Part shown: positions 1-10,408 of the stretch, piece after piece
Layout: the number at the start of each line of letters is the position of its first letter
Numbering within the stretch: the first letter of the stretch is position 1
Origin: Providencia alcalifaciens
GTDB taxonomy: Bacteria; Pseudomonadota; Gammaproteobacteria; Enterobacterales; Enterobacteriaceae
Direction: 5' to 3'
Length of the DNA: 64,000 bases
Assembly (NCBI RefSeq): GCF_915403165.1
Contig: NZ_OU659204.1
Coordinates: 2,418,001 to 2,482,000, forward strand
The notes under the pieces: model-generated
What the model saw: the letters and a program-made list of their open reading frames with translations, nothing else
What the model was told of the DNA's origin: nothing
Databases searched by the model: none
Translations under genes and position numbers: made by a program

Positions 1-1
1 A

Positions 2-82
2 GAAAAAGAGCAAGACATTTATTTTGCTGCCGGTTTTAAAGGTCTTTGGTTTGGGTTCAAAAATCATGATTTCATAGTATAG
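2..82 (+). CDS. C-terminal tail of an unidentified gene cut by the window edge
   Basis: One plus-strand frame is open from base 2 to a TAG at 80-82 and gives a 26-residue tail ending GLWFGFKNHDFIV. The other frames do not look like a coherent gene end. A GC-rich hairpin begins two bases after the stop, which supports this as a true 3' end. The gene converges on menE. I do not recognise the protein; the tail is aromatic-rich and too short to classify. Confidence 0.45.
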   Translation, partial: EKEQDIYFAAGFKGLWFGFKNHDFIV

Positions 83-83
83 C

Positions 84-113
84 GAGGCAGGGAAGGCAAC
101 CTTCCCTTTCCTC
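84..113 (+). terminator. Hairpin between the upstream gene and menE
   Basis: An 8-bp stem (89-96 with 100-107, AGGGAAGG/CCTTCCCT) is extended by an outer GAGG/CCTC pair at 84-87 and 110-113. Only a short pyrimidine run follows on the plus strand. It lies between two convergent genes, so it may stop transcription from both sides, but neither side has a strong U-tract. Confidence 0.5.
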
Positions 114-145
114 TCATTATATCGTTATTCAAATACATAATAATT

Positions 146-1573
146 TCATTTTTTACTATCTATTTGAACTTGCACCCACTGCTTCACCTGCTGGCGAGAA
201 ACTTTAATCCCCCCAGCTTTCAATTTCGGATCTAAACGATAAAACGCCATTGGGAATTGATATGGGGCTAATTTATCTTTTAGCCAATCCGCCAACATGT
301 TCAAGTCGATTGATTCATTAGCTTCGATCACTGCCACCGGACGCTGCCCAAATTGCACATCATCAACAGGAACAATAAAGCTTTGGTGCACATCAGGGTG
401 AGCATTGATCACCGCTTCAATATCTTCCGGCTGCACACACTCTCCACCACTGATAAACAGATTATCCAGACGGCCTAAAATCTGATATTCACCATCAATA
501 AATGCGCCTTTATCATTGGTTTTAAACCATCCATTCACTAAATTTAAAGGATGTAATTGACCATCAAACCAATACCCTAAGGATTGGCTATCCGACTGAA
601 TTTGAATTTCATTATCCACCAGCCGAACTTGTTTACCCGTCAACGGAAGCCCCACGCCTTTCTTACCATCTGTACGTTTAGCACACACGGTTGACGCCAT
701 TTCTGTCATCCCATAACCGCTCCAGCATACAATTCCGCGCTGCTCGGCTAGATCCGTTAAACGGGTTGGGATCATGGCTCCACCCAACAAGACTTCTTTT
801 AACGAAATATTTAATGGCATCTCGTCATTCAGTAACCGCCATAGCTGAGTCGGCACTAATGATACATGGGTGACACCTTGTAATGCTTCTTGCAATGGTG
901 TTGAACGAATGGCGAGTTTTGCACCGCTCAGTAACCAACGCCATACAATCCCTTGCCCTGAAACGTGAAATAATGGCAATGAAAGTAGCCAGCAATCATC
1001 TTGCTGATAATTCATGGCATCTAGCACGCCAGCCGCACTGTTCAAATGAGCAGAAACACTGTGTACTGCGGCTTTAGGTAACCCCGTAGAACCTGAGGTT
1101 AAAATTAACGTTGCAGGTTGCTCAGCGGCTTTTTGAAAGCTTACTGAGGGGAAGCTATCATTCTCAATAAAATGATAATAAAGCTGGTGGTCCAAATGGC
1201 GATAATCCGCTAACGCGTTCTGCTCATCAGTAAAATCAATCACTGCGCTAATATCAAGATGCGGTAGTAATTCATTCAGTAAGCGTTCTGGAAGACGAGG
1301 ATTGAGAGGCAAAACTTTCGCCCCACAAGCTAGCAATGCTAATTGACTAAATAGCAGCTCGACGGAATTTTTACCGCGCAAAGCGACACATTGCCCTTCT
1401 TTCACCCCTTGCATCGTGAAGTAAGTGACTAAATCAGCAATTTGCTGATTTAACGCCGCCCACGTTACCGCGTCAGTATCCGTAAAAAGTGCAATGTTGT
1501 TCGGTTGAAGACTGGCCCAATGCTGCCAAGGCCAGTCGGTAAAGCGGCTAGACGATGATGCTAACTCTGCCAT
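146..1573 (-). CDS. menE: O-succinylbenzoate--CoA ligase MenE
   Basis: Activates o-succinylbenzoate with ATP and CoA to give OSB-CoA, the substrate of MenB in menaquinone synthesis. The 475-residue protein has the adenylate-forming enzyme layout. It shows the phosphate-binding loop [15 protein letters not shown] near residues 156-170, GYGMTEMAS near 286, the hinge motif [12 protein letters not shown] near 368, and a C-terminal GGIKVSRQQ carrying the expected catalytic lysine. It is the last gene of the men operon and its start overlaps the end of menC by 13 bp, implying translational coupling. Identity is firm from motifs and context. Confidence 0.95.
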   Translation of the reverse strand: MAELASSSSRFTDWPWQHWASLQPNNIALFTDTDAVTWAALNQQIADLVTYFTMQGVKEGQCVALRGKNSVELLFSQLALLACGAKVLPLNPRLPERLLNELLPHLDISAVIDFTDEQNALADYRHLDHQLYYHFIENDSFPSVSFQKAAEQPATLILTSGSTGLPKAAVHSVSAHLNSAAGVLDAMNYQQDDCWLLSLPLFHVSGQGIVWRWLLSGAKLAIRSTPLQEALQGVTHVSLVPTQLWRLLNDEMPLNISLKEVLLGGAMIPTRLTDLAEQRGIVCWSGYGMTEMASTVCAKRTDGKKGVGLPLTGKQVRLVDNEIQIQSDSQSLGYWFDGQLHPLNLVNGWFKTNDKGAFIDGEYQILGRLDNLFISGGECVQPEDIEAVINAHPDVHQSFIVPVDDVQFGQRPVAVIEANESIDLNMLADWLKDKLAPYQFPMAFYRLDPKLKAGGIKVSRQQVKQWVQVQIDSKK

Positions 1574-2532
1574 ACAACTGTCAGCTCATCTAACTGTTGA
1601 ACAGGAATTTGGCATTGTGGCCAAGGTCTCACTAACTGAGATTGGATCAGTGAAACCGTATCTAAACCTGGAATAGTGTTCGGTGTTAACCAATGTGCGA
1701 CCCGCGCCAATTGGGTTAAACCAAAGCTACTTTCGATGGATGAGCTGATCACTACCTGCATCCCTAACTGATGAGCTTGTTCCACCAAACTACGGCAATA
1801 GCTCAAACTGCCCGTTAAGGTCGGTTTAATGATAATCGCCGTCACACCCGGTTGCGCTTCAACTTTGAAGCCTTCTTCACGCACACTTTCATCCCATGCG
1901 ATAGCGATGCCAGTCTCCGCAGAAAATTGCAAAGATTCCTCACGGGTTTTGCATGGCTCTTCAAGGAACGCAATTCGTGCACGGTAATCTGGGTTCACAT
2001 ATTTAGCAAAACCATCGGCTTTTGCTCGAGTCCAGCTACGATTAGCATCTAAACGCAGTTTTAGCTCAGGTACCGCTTCCAATAATAAGTTTGCCACCAT
2101 GCCATCACGCACAGCTTCATAAAGCCCCACTTTCACTTTGGCGACTTTTTCCCCGTCCATGGCATCAAGGCTTAGGATCAAGTCATCGGGGTCACCGCTA
2201 CATAATGGTGCTTTACGATAATCCGCTTGTTGTGGAAGCTCACCGGTCAGCTCTGCTAATGCACAGCTACAGCCAAAGGCAACTGAAGGTAAATGGCTTG
2301 GCGTCATTGTGCCTTCATTCACCCATTCATTTAGCCATGTGATGGTGTCCGCGGTTGCTTCTTCCAAGGTTTCACGGCTAAATTCCGGCAGAGGTGAAAT
2401 TTCCCCCCAGCCTTCGCTATCCCCATCTTGTAAACAGACTAAAAGCCCATCACGGGTTTTCAATCGTTGATAGCGAAGGATAACGCCTGCCTCCATCGGC
2501 AGGCTGAACGAGTAAAGTTTGGCTTTTCTCAT
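1561..2532 (-). CDS. menC: o-Succinylbenzoate synthase MenC
   Basis: Enolase-superfamily enzyme that dehydrates SHCHC to o-succinylbenzoate. The 323-residue protein shows the superfamily signatures in order: KVKVG near residue 133 (catalytic lysine), LRLDANRSW near 159 and FLEEPCKT near 188 (metal ligands), WDESVRE near 213, and [11 protein letters not shown] near 234 (second lysine). The ATG shares one base with the menB stop (TAATG), and its 3' end overlaps menE. It is the fifth gene of menFDHBCE. Confidence 0.95.
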   Translation of the reverse strand: MRKAKLYSFSLPMEAGVILRYQRLKTRDGLLVCLQDGDSEGWGEISPLPEFSRETLEEATADTITWLNEWVNEGTMTPSHLPSVAFGCSCALAELTGELPQQADYRKAPLCSGDPDDLILSLDAMDGEKVAKVKVGLYEAVRDGMVANLLLEAVPELKLRLDANRSWTRAKADGFAKYVNPDYRARIAFLEEPCKTREESLQFSAETGIAIAWDESVREEGFKVEAQPGVTAIIIKPTLTGSLSYCRSLVEQAHQLGMQVVISSSIESSFGLTQLARVAHWLTPNTIPGLDTVSLIQSQLVRPWPQCQIPVQQLDELTVVWQS

Positions 2533-3389
2533 TATGGATTACGCTTATATTTAGAGAAATCTGGCGCACGTTTTTCGTTGAATGCGTTACGCCCTTCTTG
2601 ACCTTCATCTGTCATATAGAACAGCATCGTTGCGTTACCCGCTAACTCTTGCAGACCCGCTTGACCATCACAGTCCGCGTTCAGTGCTGCTTTTAAGCAA
2701 CGTAATGCCATTGGGCTGTTTTCCAACATTTCACGGCACCAACGCACAGTTTCTTTTTCTAAGTCAGCATAAGGTACAACGGTGTTTACCAGACCCATTT
2801 CTAACGCTTCTTGCGCATTGTATTGGCGGCACAGGAACCAAATTTCGCGGGCTTTCTTTTGACCGACGATGCGTGCCATATAAGATGCGCCCCAGCCACC
2901 ATCAAACGAGCCGACTTTAGGACCTGTTTGACCGAAAATCGCGTTATCGGCTGCGATGGTTAAGTCACACATCATATGTAAAACATGACCGCCACCGATG
3001 GAGAAACCGGCAACCATTGCAACGACTGGTTTTGGACAGGTACGAATTTGGCGTTGGAAATCCAATACGTTCAGATGGTGCGTACCGCTTTCATCGCGAT
3101 ACCCGCCGTAGTCACCGCGGATTTTCTGGTCACCACCTGCACAGAAGGCTTTTTCACCTTCACCCGTTAGGATGATAGTCCCGATATGGTCGTCATAACG
3201 TGCGTCTGACAATGCTTGGATCATCTCTTTCACGGTTTGAGGACGGAATGCATTGCGCACTTCAGGGCGGTTAATGGTAATTTTAGCAATCCCTTCTGGG
3301 GATTTGTGATATCGAATATCGTCAAAACCTGCTGAGCAATCTTGCCACTCAATCGGTGCGTACAGTTTTTCTTCGCTTGGATAAATCAT
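2532..3389 (-). CDS. menB: 1,4-Dihydroxy-2-naphthoyl-CoA synthase MenB
   Basis: Crotonase-family enzyme that closes the second ring, turning OSB-CoA into 1,4-dihydroxy-2-naphthoyl-CoA. The 285-residue product is near-identical to E. coli MenB as I remember it. It includes [25 protein letters not shown] (oxyanion-hole region) and [17 protein letters not shown], and ends in a lysine/arginine-rich FSKYKRNP. I chose the ATG giving MIYPSEEK because it matches E. coli and has an AAAGGA Shine-Dalgarno sequence about 8 bases upstream. An in-frame TTG two codons earlier is unlikely. Confidence 0.97.
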   Translation of the reverse strand: MIYPSEEKLYAPIEWQDCSAGFDDIRYHKSPEGIAKITINRPEVRNAFRPQTVKEMIQALSDARYDDHIGTIILTGEGEKAFCAGGDQKIRGDYGGYRDESGTHHLNVLDFQRQIRTCPKPVVAMVAGFSIGGGHVLHMMCDLTIAADNAIFGQTGPKVGSFDGGWGASYMARIVGQKKAREIWFLCRQYNAQEALEMGLVNTVVPYADLEKETVRWCREMLENSPMALRCLKAALNADCDGQAGLQELAGNATMLFYMTDEGQEGRNAFNEKRAPDFSKYKRNP

Positions 3390-3401
3390 TATCAAGTTCC
3401 T

Positions 3402-4184
3402 TTAACCACAGTGTGATAAAAAATAGTGAAGTGCAGCAGCATAATGTTGGGGATTTTCCCGATGCGCATTATGCCCTGCATTCTTAATTAGCGTAAACGG
3501 CAATGCATATTGTTGCGAAACGCCTCGAAATTTTTGGTCTTTCTCACCGCAAAAATAGCAGTAAGGGGCCGATAATTGCTTTAATGACTCAACTAAAAAC
3601 GGTTGTTTGGATAACGACGTATTTTCCAGCATATCGGCAACGGCCAATGGGTTATTTTGACCACGTAATGCCACCAATTTTTCACGCTGAGTAAGCGTAA
3701 GGTCAGCAAAGACTGGTTGTTGGTACCAATCACTCAAAACCTGTTCGATAGGTTGATATCGAAAACGTTCAGCCCAGCGATGGTCATTATCGGCACGCGC
3801 AATACGTTCCTTCTCATCCTGTAAACCGACGTTACCGCCTTCTATCACCAATCCTTTTAACCCTTGATGGGAGCCAAAGCAGGCAAAGTGCATCGCCAAG
3901 CGCGCGCCGAGCGAATAGCCAATCAACACATATTGCAAAACAGAATAATGCGCTAACAACTCCGTCAGTTGCCTGTCAAAATCCGCAAAACCTTGGCAAC
4001 TGATATTGTGTGAGTCACCATGCCCCGGTAAATCGACCACTAAACGCGGATAATTGGGGCAAGCCTCAACAATCGATGACCAATCATCGTGACGACCTAA
4101 TAAACCATGAAGGAAAACTAACCACGGTGTTTTTTCGCCGTTGGCAGGTTGTTCCTGACTCGAATAATAGTGCGCAGCTAGCAC
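3402..4184 (-). CDS. menH: SHCHC synthase MenH (alpha/beta hydrolase)
   Basis: Eliminates pyruvate from SEPHCHC to give SHCHC. This 260-residue alpha/beta-hydrolase protein has the HG oxyanion segment [12 protein letters not shown], the nucleophile elbow GYSLGAR (Ser in GxSxG) near residue 91, and the C-terminal [11 protein letters not shown] carrying the catalytic histidine. It starts with GTG and overlaps the menD end by 7 bp (GTGCTAG). A GGAAAG ribosome-binding site lies in the menD tail, so the two are probably translationally coupled. Confidence 0.93.
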   Translation of the reverse strand: MLAAHYYSSQEQPANGEKTPWLVFLHGLLGRHDDWSSIVEACPNYPRLVVDLPGHGDSHNISCQGFADFDRQLTELLAHYSVLQYVLIGYSLGARLAMHFACFGSHQGLKGLVIEGGNVGLQDEKERIARADNDHRWAERFRYQPIEQVLSDWYQQPVFADLTLTQREKLVALRGQNNPLAVADMLENTSLSKQPFLVESLKQLSAPYCYFCGEKDQKFRGVSQQYALPFTLIKNAGHNAHRENPQHYAAALHYFLSHCG

Positions 4185-5875
4185 GGTAAACTTTCCACGT
4201 CTTGCAGCAATTGTTTCAGTGTTCGAGCACCTTCATCCCCATCAACCACTAACTCAATCAGCAGTGTCCCGTGTTGATTGTTTTGATTATGTGGATTAAG
4301 CCAAAATTCTTGCACCGTCTCTTTTAAGCTCGACCAGTCTGTCGGGGAACAATACTGCAAACCAAACATCATCGCCGCACCCGCAAAGCTCACATTTTGA
4401 GGCATACAATAATAGTTTTGGCGAGCTTCTGGGGAGGTAGGTAGCATCGAGAAAATTTGTCCCCCATTATTGTTCACAATAATCAATACACTAGGAGCAG
4501 AAGGTTCACGCAATAATGCCAAACTGTTTAAGTCATACAGGGCAGAGATATCCCCGACGATACCCAGTGTCGGCTTCGCCGTTGCTCTCTGTACTCCAGC
4601 CATCGTCGAGATCAACCCATCAATACCGCTGGCACCACGGTTACTGAATACGGGGTAACCCGCTGGCAATTGTGCGAGTGCATCAATTAAACGCACAATT
4701 AAGCTATTCCCCACGAAAAGTTGTCCACGAGGCGGGAGAAGCTCTGGTAATTGATGTGCCACTGCCGCTTCAGAGAACCTACCTTGCAGCTGGGCTTGAA
4801 CATGTTGCAACGTGCTGTTTGTCAAATCTGTTAAGCCTTCACACCATGCACCGCGCGGTTGAGCAGGATGTTGCTCTATCCACCCTTTTATGCTGCAAGT
4901 TAGCTTACGACCTTGATGGTTGGCAGGATCTAAGCGCCCTGGGATAGTATCAATTATCCAATACTCTTGAGGATGGCATTGACTTTGCCACTGTAATGCG
5001 CGTTTTCCCGTTAAGCTTGATCCAAACTGAACCACTAATTCTGCTTCATCTAACCAGACTTTAGCATTCGGGTGCTGTAACCATAAATCAGCGCATGGAT
5101 AAGGTTGCCCTGTCTGAGAAAGTACATCACCGATAACTGGCCAGCCAAGTTCTGCCGCCCATTTTGCAACAAGCTCGCCATCGCTACTGCTCATACGACC
5201 AGCGATCACTACCCCTTTTTTCTGTCGCCAGAAATACCAATCAGCCACTAATGCGACAGTATGAGTCGGAGGTTCGCTTAACCACGGGTGAGACGATTGC
5301 CACCAATCACCTAAACTGGCTTGCCAATCGGCTTCCCCTTCGGTTTCACCATATAGCGGTTCAGCAAAAGGACAGTTCACATGAAATGCCCCATGGCGCA
5401 GCTGATTCATCCCGTTATCTAGCGCAGAAACCAACCATTTCGCTGAAATATCGCGTGTCGGTCTTGGCAGCATTAAACTTTCGAACGGATGGCTAGCAAA
5501 AATATGGGTTTGGCGGATAGCCTGATTGGCACCACAGTCAATTAATTCTGGCGGCCTGTCTGCTGTGAGGAAAATGACTTTTTCCCCGGTTAATCCGGCT
5601 TCTATCAATGAGGGATAAAGATTAGCTACCGCCGTACCCGAGGTGACAATCACGCCAACAGGTTCGCCACTCGCTTTTGCAAGCCCAAGAGCAAGATGAC
5701 CTAATCCGCGCTCATCAAAGTGCGTATGGCAATGAAGTTTTGTGTTATTCACGGCGGCTAACGTTAACGGCGTGGAGCGGGAGCCGGGAGCAATACAGAT
5801 ATTTTTCATTCCGTGACGGGCTAGCGTCTCAATAATTACCTCAGCCCAACGGAGATTAAATGCTGAATTCGACAT
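4178..5875 (-). CDS. menD: SEPHCHC synthase MenD
   Basis: Thiamine-diphosphate enzyme that joins 2-oxoglutarate to isochorismate, the first committed step of menaquinone synthesis. The 565-residue protein has the N-terminal Pyr domain with [12 protein letters not shown] near residue 29 and [16 protein letters not shown] near 78. The C-terminal PP domain has [14 protein letters not shown] near 442 and [12 protein letters not shown] near 468, the ThDP/Mg2+ region. The length fits the family. It is followed directly by menH and lies 139 bp downstream of menF, so it may have some promoter input of its own. Confidence 0.96.
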   Translation of the reverse strand: MSNSAFNLRWAEVIIETLARHGMKNICIAPGSRSTPLTLAAVNNTKLHCHTHFDERGLGHLALGLAKASGEPVGVIVTSGTAVANLYPSLIEAGLTGEKVIFLTADRPPELIDCGANQAIRQTHIFASHPFESLMLPRPTRDISAKWLVSALDNGMNQLRHGAFHVNCPFAEPLYGETEGEADWQASLGDWWQSSHPWLSEPPTHTVALVADWYFWRQKKGVVIAGRMSSSDGELVAKWAAELGWPVIGDVLSQTGQPYPCADLWLQHPNAKVWLDEAELVVQFGSSLTGKRALQWQSQCHPQEYWIIDTIPGRLDPANHQGRKLTCSIKGWIEQHPAQPRGAWCEGLTDLTNSTLQHVQAQLQGRFSEAAVAHQLPELLPPRGQLFVGNSLIVRLIDALAQLPAGYPVFSNRGASGIDGLISTMAGVQRATAKPTLGIVGDISALYDLNSLALLREPSAPSVLIIVNNNGGQIFSMLPTSPEARQNYYCMPQNVSFAGAAMMFGLQYCSPTDWSSLKETVQEFWLNPHNQNNQHGTLLIELVVDGDEGARTLKQLLQDVESLPC

Positions 5876-6014
5876 AATGTGCTCGGTAAATTATTCATGA
5901 TGCTGAGTGTAATAGGATTGAGAAAAATTTCTTGATCTCAAAACAATTTTTCATGAACTAATTGAAAATAAAAAGAAATAACCATTTTAGCTATAGGGTT
6001 TTTAGGCTGTTTTT

Positions 6015-7361
6015 TCATTGTGCTTTCAGTAAAGATTTTAACCCAGCCGCTTTGTTTTCAATTTCTTCCCACTCTTGCTCTGGGTCTGAACCACTCACAA
6101 TCCCTGCCCCTGAATAGAGAGAGATTTGAGCGCCATCAATTTGAGCGCAACGCAGCGAAACCGCAAATTCACTGCGATTTAAACTGATAAAACCACCTGT
6201 TCCTGCATACCAACCACGGGAAAATGGCTCGTGCTTGGCAAGAAATTCACGGGCAACACGACGGGGTAAACCACATACTGCAGCCGTCGGTTGTAAACGC
6301 TGCAAACAATCACTGTCTGAAGGCGCTAATAGCGTCGCGGCAATGGAGCGATATAAGTGTTGAATTTTTCTCAGGCGGATCACCTTCGCGGATGAAACAT
6401 CAATACCTGTTACTGCACCTTGTAATTGCTGACAAATATCATCAACTACCACTAAATTTTCATGCTGGTTTTTATTGTCTTCCATTAACCATTTAGCATT
6501 TTCAGCCGCAATCCCATCATCAATATGGTTCGCTACCGTGCCAGCTAATGCCTCAGAGTTAAGTTGAGTGCCTTGGCGCAAGTAAAGACGCTCTGGCGTC
6601 GATGACATAAAACCGGCATGGGCACTAAACGCCATCATAAAATGGTAGCAATGGTGATTCACTTTTTGGCTTGCGGATAGAAACTCCGCCACAGTTATGG
6701 GCTGGGATAGTGACAACTTGGTTTCCCGTGCCATCACCACCTTTTCCATTTTGCCTGCACGCATGTCTTGAATTGCCCCAGTGAGTAACGCACACCACTC
6801 ATCATGATCAGGAATATGCTGTTGCCCAATGATTTGAGTGGATAATGGGGATACGCCATGCGATGCCGAATTTAGCTGCTGTATAAATGCAATGGCGGCT
6901 TGGATATCCTGTGCACCATCAATGTTTAGAGCAACAGTCACCGTTGAACGCAAGCGGAAGATTTCTAATCGAGGCAGAAAATAGTGTGCGGATTCTCGCT
7001 TAAGGGTTTCGCTAATACCTTCACCCACACCATTCCAACCATTGAGCCCCCATAATCGCATATCGGGAATTTCAGTATGCTGGGCGATAAATTGCTCAGC
7101 ATCCGTGATCGCATTAAATGATTTTACTGTGCCTAAAGCACTGCATTCCTCTGACCCCGTACGATGATACCAATAGAACTGAGGGTAGCTATCTTGGGAC
7201 GATAACCACGCTAACCCCGGAAACGCCTCTTTTGCGTCCATCTTCCACGCTAAGCGGGTATATTCGTTAGGATTGAGTACTAATGTAGACAAATGGGTCA
7301 GAATTTCAGCTAATAATTTATCAATTTTTGTTTTTGTCACTTTAGATTCCCACTGCACCAT
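6015..7361 (-). CDS. menF: Isochorismate synthase MenF
   Basis: Isomerises chorismate to isochorismate, feeding MenD. The 448-residue protein ends in the chorismate-binding domain: KMEKVVMARETKL near 208, GFMSSTPERLYLR near 251, SEALAGTVANH near 272, PTAAVCGLPRRVA near 360 and GWYAGTGGFISL near 385. I took the ATG giving MVQWESK; a GTG lies directly before it and neither start has a strong ribosome-binding site. It is the first gene of the men operon, so the operon promoter should lie in the AT-rich gap upstream. Confidence 0.93.
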   Translation of the reverse strand: MVQWESKVTKTKIDKLLAEILTHLSTLVLNPNEYTRLAWKMDAKEAFPGLAWLSSQDSYPQFYWYHRTGSEECSALGTVKSFNAITDAEQFIAQHTEIPDMRLWGLNGWNGVGEGISETLKRESAHYFLPRLEIFRLRSTVTVALNIDGAQDIQAAIAFIQQLNSASHGVSPLSTQIIGQQHIPDHDEWCALLTGAIQDMRAGKMEKVVMARETKLSLSQPITVAEFLSASQKVNHHCYHFMMAFSAHAGFMSSTPERLYLRQGTQLNSEALAGTVANHIDDGIAAENAKWLMEDNKNQHENLVVVDDICQQLQGAVTGIDVSSAKVIRLRKIQHLYRSIAATLLAPSDSDCLQRLQPTAAVCGLPRRVAREFLAKHEPFSRGWYAGTGGFISLNRSEFAVSLRCAQIDGAQISLYSGAGIVSGSDPEQEWEEIENKAAGLKSLLKAQ

Positions 7362-8058
7362 CACAACGACATCGATTTACTTATAATTATTATATATCGC
7401 AATGTAATTTATTAATACATTCATTATTAATAGCACAAGATGTTTAAAAAACCGTCAGAGAGGAATCAAAAATGATAAGCTGACGACGTGTACACGTTTT
7501 CAAAATCATGTCATATCAAACTGTTAAATAAGGCCTTACACGCTTCTTTTTTGTATAAACCGACTATTATGGTATAAATTAAATATAAAATATTAATAAT
7601 TCAGCTTATAAACTACTTTTATTCTTTAATTAATTCTAAATATTGAGCCATAATTAAGATTAATTCTTTGTCATTTAAAAACTATAATTTTCATTTTATA
7701 AGCTTAATAATGACTCTATATCTAATTTTGAAAACGGCCATCAATGTAATAAATAAATATTTAAAAATACAACCAATGAGTTATTTTTTAGCGCTGATTT
7801 TCATTTTTTAATATCAACATAAGCCCTGCGTTTCTAGTAGGTTATGATTTATAAATTTGAACGTGATAAGCCTCTTGTTTATTACTATTAAAAACTTATA
7901 ACGATAAGAATTTCACAGTCACTAAAACTTCATCATCATTAGAGTCTTATACCTATTAAAAACGAAACGTAAATAGATAAATTAACCATCTAAGCAATAA
8001 GATAATTAGTTCTCTAATTTTATCATTCAATCTTTATCTAATTAATTGGAAATCCAGA
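7362..8058. other. AT-rich intergenic region between divergent menF and the toxin pair
   Basis: Nearly 700 bp with no convincing gene, very rich in A and T, as is common around H-NS-silenced acquired genes. It must hold the promoters of menF (leftward) and the xaxA-like gene (rightward), but I cannot place either confidently. The clearest landmark is a perfect 12-bp palindrome, ACGTGTACACGT, at 7486-7497, about 125 bp upstream of menF. Confidence 0.5.
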
Positions 8059-9270
8059 ATGAATACTCAGTTTAACTATGACAGAATTATTAAAAAGGAA
8101 AACATTGGCGATGCAACATTGGCATTATTAACCAATCAAGATTCCTTATCCGCAAGATCTACAGGTATATTTACCCTTGAAGATTTAATTGATATTCACC
8201 GACACGTCCAGTTTGCTTTAACCCTTCCCATTAAAGAAATTGATATTTTAAAATGGTTTGGTATTAATGATGACAATGATTCATTACTGCCTACTAGTGA
8301 GTTAACTGAGGCGATTATGAATATACGTAAACACGCCAACACCTGGGATAATGTTGAACTCAAAGTAAAAGAGCAATCCATCGACTTGTCTTTAACCAGT
8401 CGTAACATCATACAAACTGGCGATCAAATTCTTGAATATATTAATCACATGCCGATTATTCAAAAAATCTCAGACAGCTTAGAAGATTTATCTGAAAGTG
8501 ATTTAAATCAGATTACCTATCAAAACGATGACCAACAAATTGCCACTGAACTTTTAAGTATTTTGTATTTAATAAAAGGAGATATAAAACAGCAATCGAT
8601 TAAAACCATTCAAATTAAAAATACAGTCTCAGATTTTCGTGCTCATATTACTGGTGGATATCTTTCAGACTATACCCATGTAGATTCATTACTCTTCACA
8701 ACAAAAGGACTATATCAACAATTAGAGACTAACGAGGATCCTAGCAATAATGGGTCATTCTATAAAGAACTTATCGCCTTTAAGAAAAACGAACTATACC
8801 AATTAGAGCAGGAATATAGCCATTTTGTTAAGCTTTGCTTTACAGGGCTTGCGGGGGGTATTATTGGCTTAGTGATTACAGGCAGTATTTTTGGTGTAAA
8901 AGCAGAAAATATCCGTAATAGGAAAAATCAATTAATTAAAGAAATCGAAGAGATAAATCATAAATTTCATCAAGAAGAGCTACTACAAAAAACTATCTTT
9001 GATATTCAAATTAATTTGCAAAAAATTGAAAGCTTATTTAGAGATGCACGTCTCGCTATTGACCACTTAGATTATATGTGGCTTGTGATCCTCACCGAGG
9101 TTAAACAATCTATTGATATATTTGCAAGGATAAATAATGCAGAAAAACTGATCCGGTTTATCACGCAATTCAAACGTATCATCACATCTTGGAATTCTAT
9201 TCAAGATTATTCAGTTCATTTGATTAAGCTATTTGATGAGCTACAAATCAATGAAAAAAAATCACAATAA
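8059..9270 (+). CDS. xaxA: Putative XaxA/YaxA-type subunit A of a binary alpha-pore-forming toxin
   Basis: A 403-residue, mostly helical protein with one strong hydrophobic segment at about residues 257-281 (FTGLAGGIIGLVITGSIFGV inside long heptad-rich helices). This matches the alpha-xenorhabdolysin A (XaxA/YaxA) architecture, in which coiled-coil helices carry a hydrophobic foot; known members are about 400-410 residues. There is no Sec signal, as in known XaxA proteins. A partner of XaxB size follows 11 bp later. Known XaxAB/YaxAB pairs lyse blood cells and other host cells. The assignment rests on length, layout and gene pairing rather than alignment. Base composition is more AT-rich than the flanking men and nuo genes, which suggests acquisition. 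Confidence 0.72.
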   Translation: MNTQFNYDRIIKKENIGDATLALLTNQDSLSARSTGIFTLEDLIDIHRHVQFALTLPIKEIDILKWFGINDDNDSLLPTSELTEAIMNIRKHANTWDNVELKVKEQSIDLSLTSRNIIQTGDQILEYINHMPIIQKISDSLEDLSESDLNQITYQNDDQQIATELLSILYLIKGDIKQQSIKTIQIKNTVSDFRAHITGGYLSDYTHVDSLLFTTKGLYQQLETNEDPSNNGSFYKELIAFKKNELYQLEQEYSHFVKLCFTGLAGGIIGLVITGSIFGVKAENIRNRKNQLIKEIEEINHKFHQEELLQKTIFDIQINLQKIESLFRDARLAIDHLDYMWLVILTEVKQSIDIFARINNAEKLIRFITQFKRIITSWNSIQDYSVHLIKLFDELQINEKKSQ

Positions 9271-9281
9271 AAGGCGTTAAT

Positions 9282-10292
9282 ATGTATGATAACCTCGATT
9301 TACCTATGTTACCCTCTATTGACATCTACCAACTAAGGTGTATTTCAAATAGCATTAGCTCTTTTAATAAAAATATTCTTAATTATGATTATATAATCTA
9401 TGGCCGAATTCAAAAGATCGCAATTAAGATTGAAAGGCTCAATGAACTGATTAGAAATTCCGTTCCCATTCTAAAAATTAAATTAAATTATGTCATTGGA
9501 AATGATGACCATGCATTACTTTCATCTGAAAACAATGATGATGACCTCTCAGATATCCGCCGAAAAATTGCGATTACAAGCTTTGTAGAAGATTTAATGG
9601 ATGTCAAATTCGAACTTGAAAAACTTATTTCAAAAACACGCTATACATTAGAATCATTATTGGTTTTTCATTTAAATGAACCTAACAAATTAAAGCTTTC
9701 ACAATATAGCAATCAAAAAGAGTTTCTCGTCAACTCTAAAAATAGTAAGCAATCAAAGATTAACGAATTAAATAATAATCTCTCTGTGATCCTAGCTGCG
9801 GAAGATATTATATTAAAACATAAAATCACAGATTTCTTTGACCGATATTTTCAAGGAAAAGAACTTATCGATTCTATTGATATTCAACCCAATAAAAAAG
9901 ACATTCTGAAAGCGGCTATTAGTTATATTCGTAACTTATTAACGATGGTGGATAATGGGCTCGAATTTAGTCAACTTGTTGGTGTAAGAATCTATATCAG
10001 TGACCAAATTATTGAGGCGCGTGAAGAAATAAATGCGATAGATAATAATATATTTCGACTCTCGCAGCTCATGAGCTATGCCAATGATATCAATCAAATA
10101 GAAACCCACAAACAGACCATTATCACTCAATCTAGTGCTTTAAAATCTTATTGGGAATCTTGGTGTGGTTTTATGAGTGAGAAAGTCTCTGAGGAGTGTT
10201 TGAATTTCGGTCAAATTAAAACCGTTAGCCAAATGCTAATGACCTATTTGAACGATATTGAGTATCAATATCAACGACAATTGCCAGATTAA
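9282..10292 (+). CDS. xaxB: Putative XaxB/YaxB-type subunit B of a binary alpha-pore-forming toxin
   Basis: A 336-residue all-helical protein with long amphipathic heptads and no clear transmembrane segment, close to the 340-350 residues of XaxB/YaxB. In that family subunit B binds subunit A and both oligomerise into the membrane pore. It starts 11 bp after the upstream gene with its own AAGG ribosome-binding site and is followed by a strong terminator, so the pair forms a closed bicistronic unit. I cannot exclude another helical two-component toxin of the same class. Confidence 0.68.
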   Translation: MYDNLDLPMLPSIDIYQLRCISNSISSFNKNILNYDYIIYGRIQKIAIKIERLNELIRNSVPILKIKLNYVIGNDDHALLSSENNDDDLSDIRRKIAITSFVEDLMDVKFELEKLISKTRYTLESLLVFHLNEPNKLKLSQYSNQKEFLVNSKNSKQSKINELNNNLSVILAAEDIILKHKITDFFDRYFQGKELIDSIDIQPNKKDILKAAISYIRNLLTMVDNGLEFSQLVGVRIYISDQIIEAREEINAIDNNIFRLSQLMSYANDINQIETHKQTIITQSSALKSYWESWCGFMSEKVSEECLNFGQIKTVSQMLMTYLNDIEYQYQRQLPD

Positions 10293-10297
10293 AAAAA

Positions 10298-10328
10298 GCC
10301 CCGTTACTTAACCGTAGCGGGGCCTTTT
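10298..10328 (+). terminator. Intrinsic terminator of the toxin operon
   Basis: A 10-bp GC-rich stem (10298-10307 with 10314-10323, one G·U pair) encloses the loop TTAACC. It is flanked by an A-run before and CTTTT after. The hairpin starts six bases past the xaxB-like stop and insulates nuoN, which converges from the other side. Confidence 0.9.
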
Positions 10329-10408
10329 ATCGGAACTGACTTGTTTACAGAAACCTAATTATTGACTAAAACCAAATTGCTTACTGCAAACAAGTTATTT
10401 ACCAAAAC

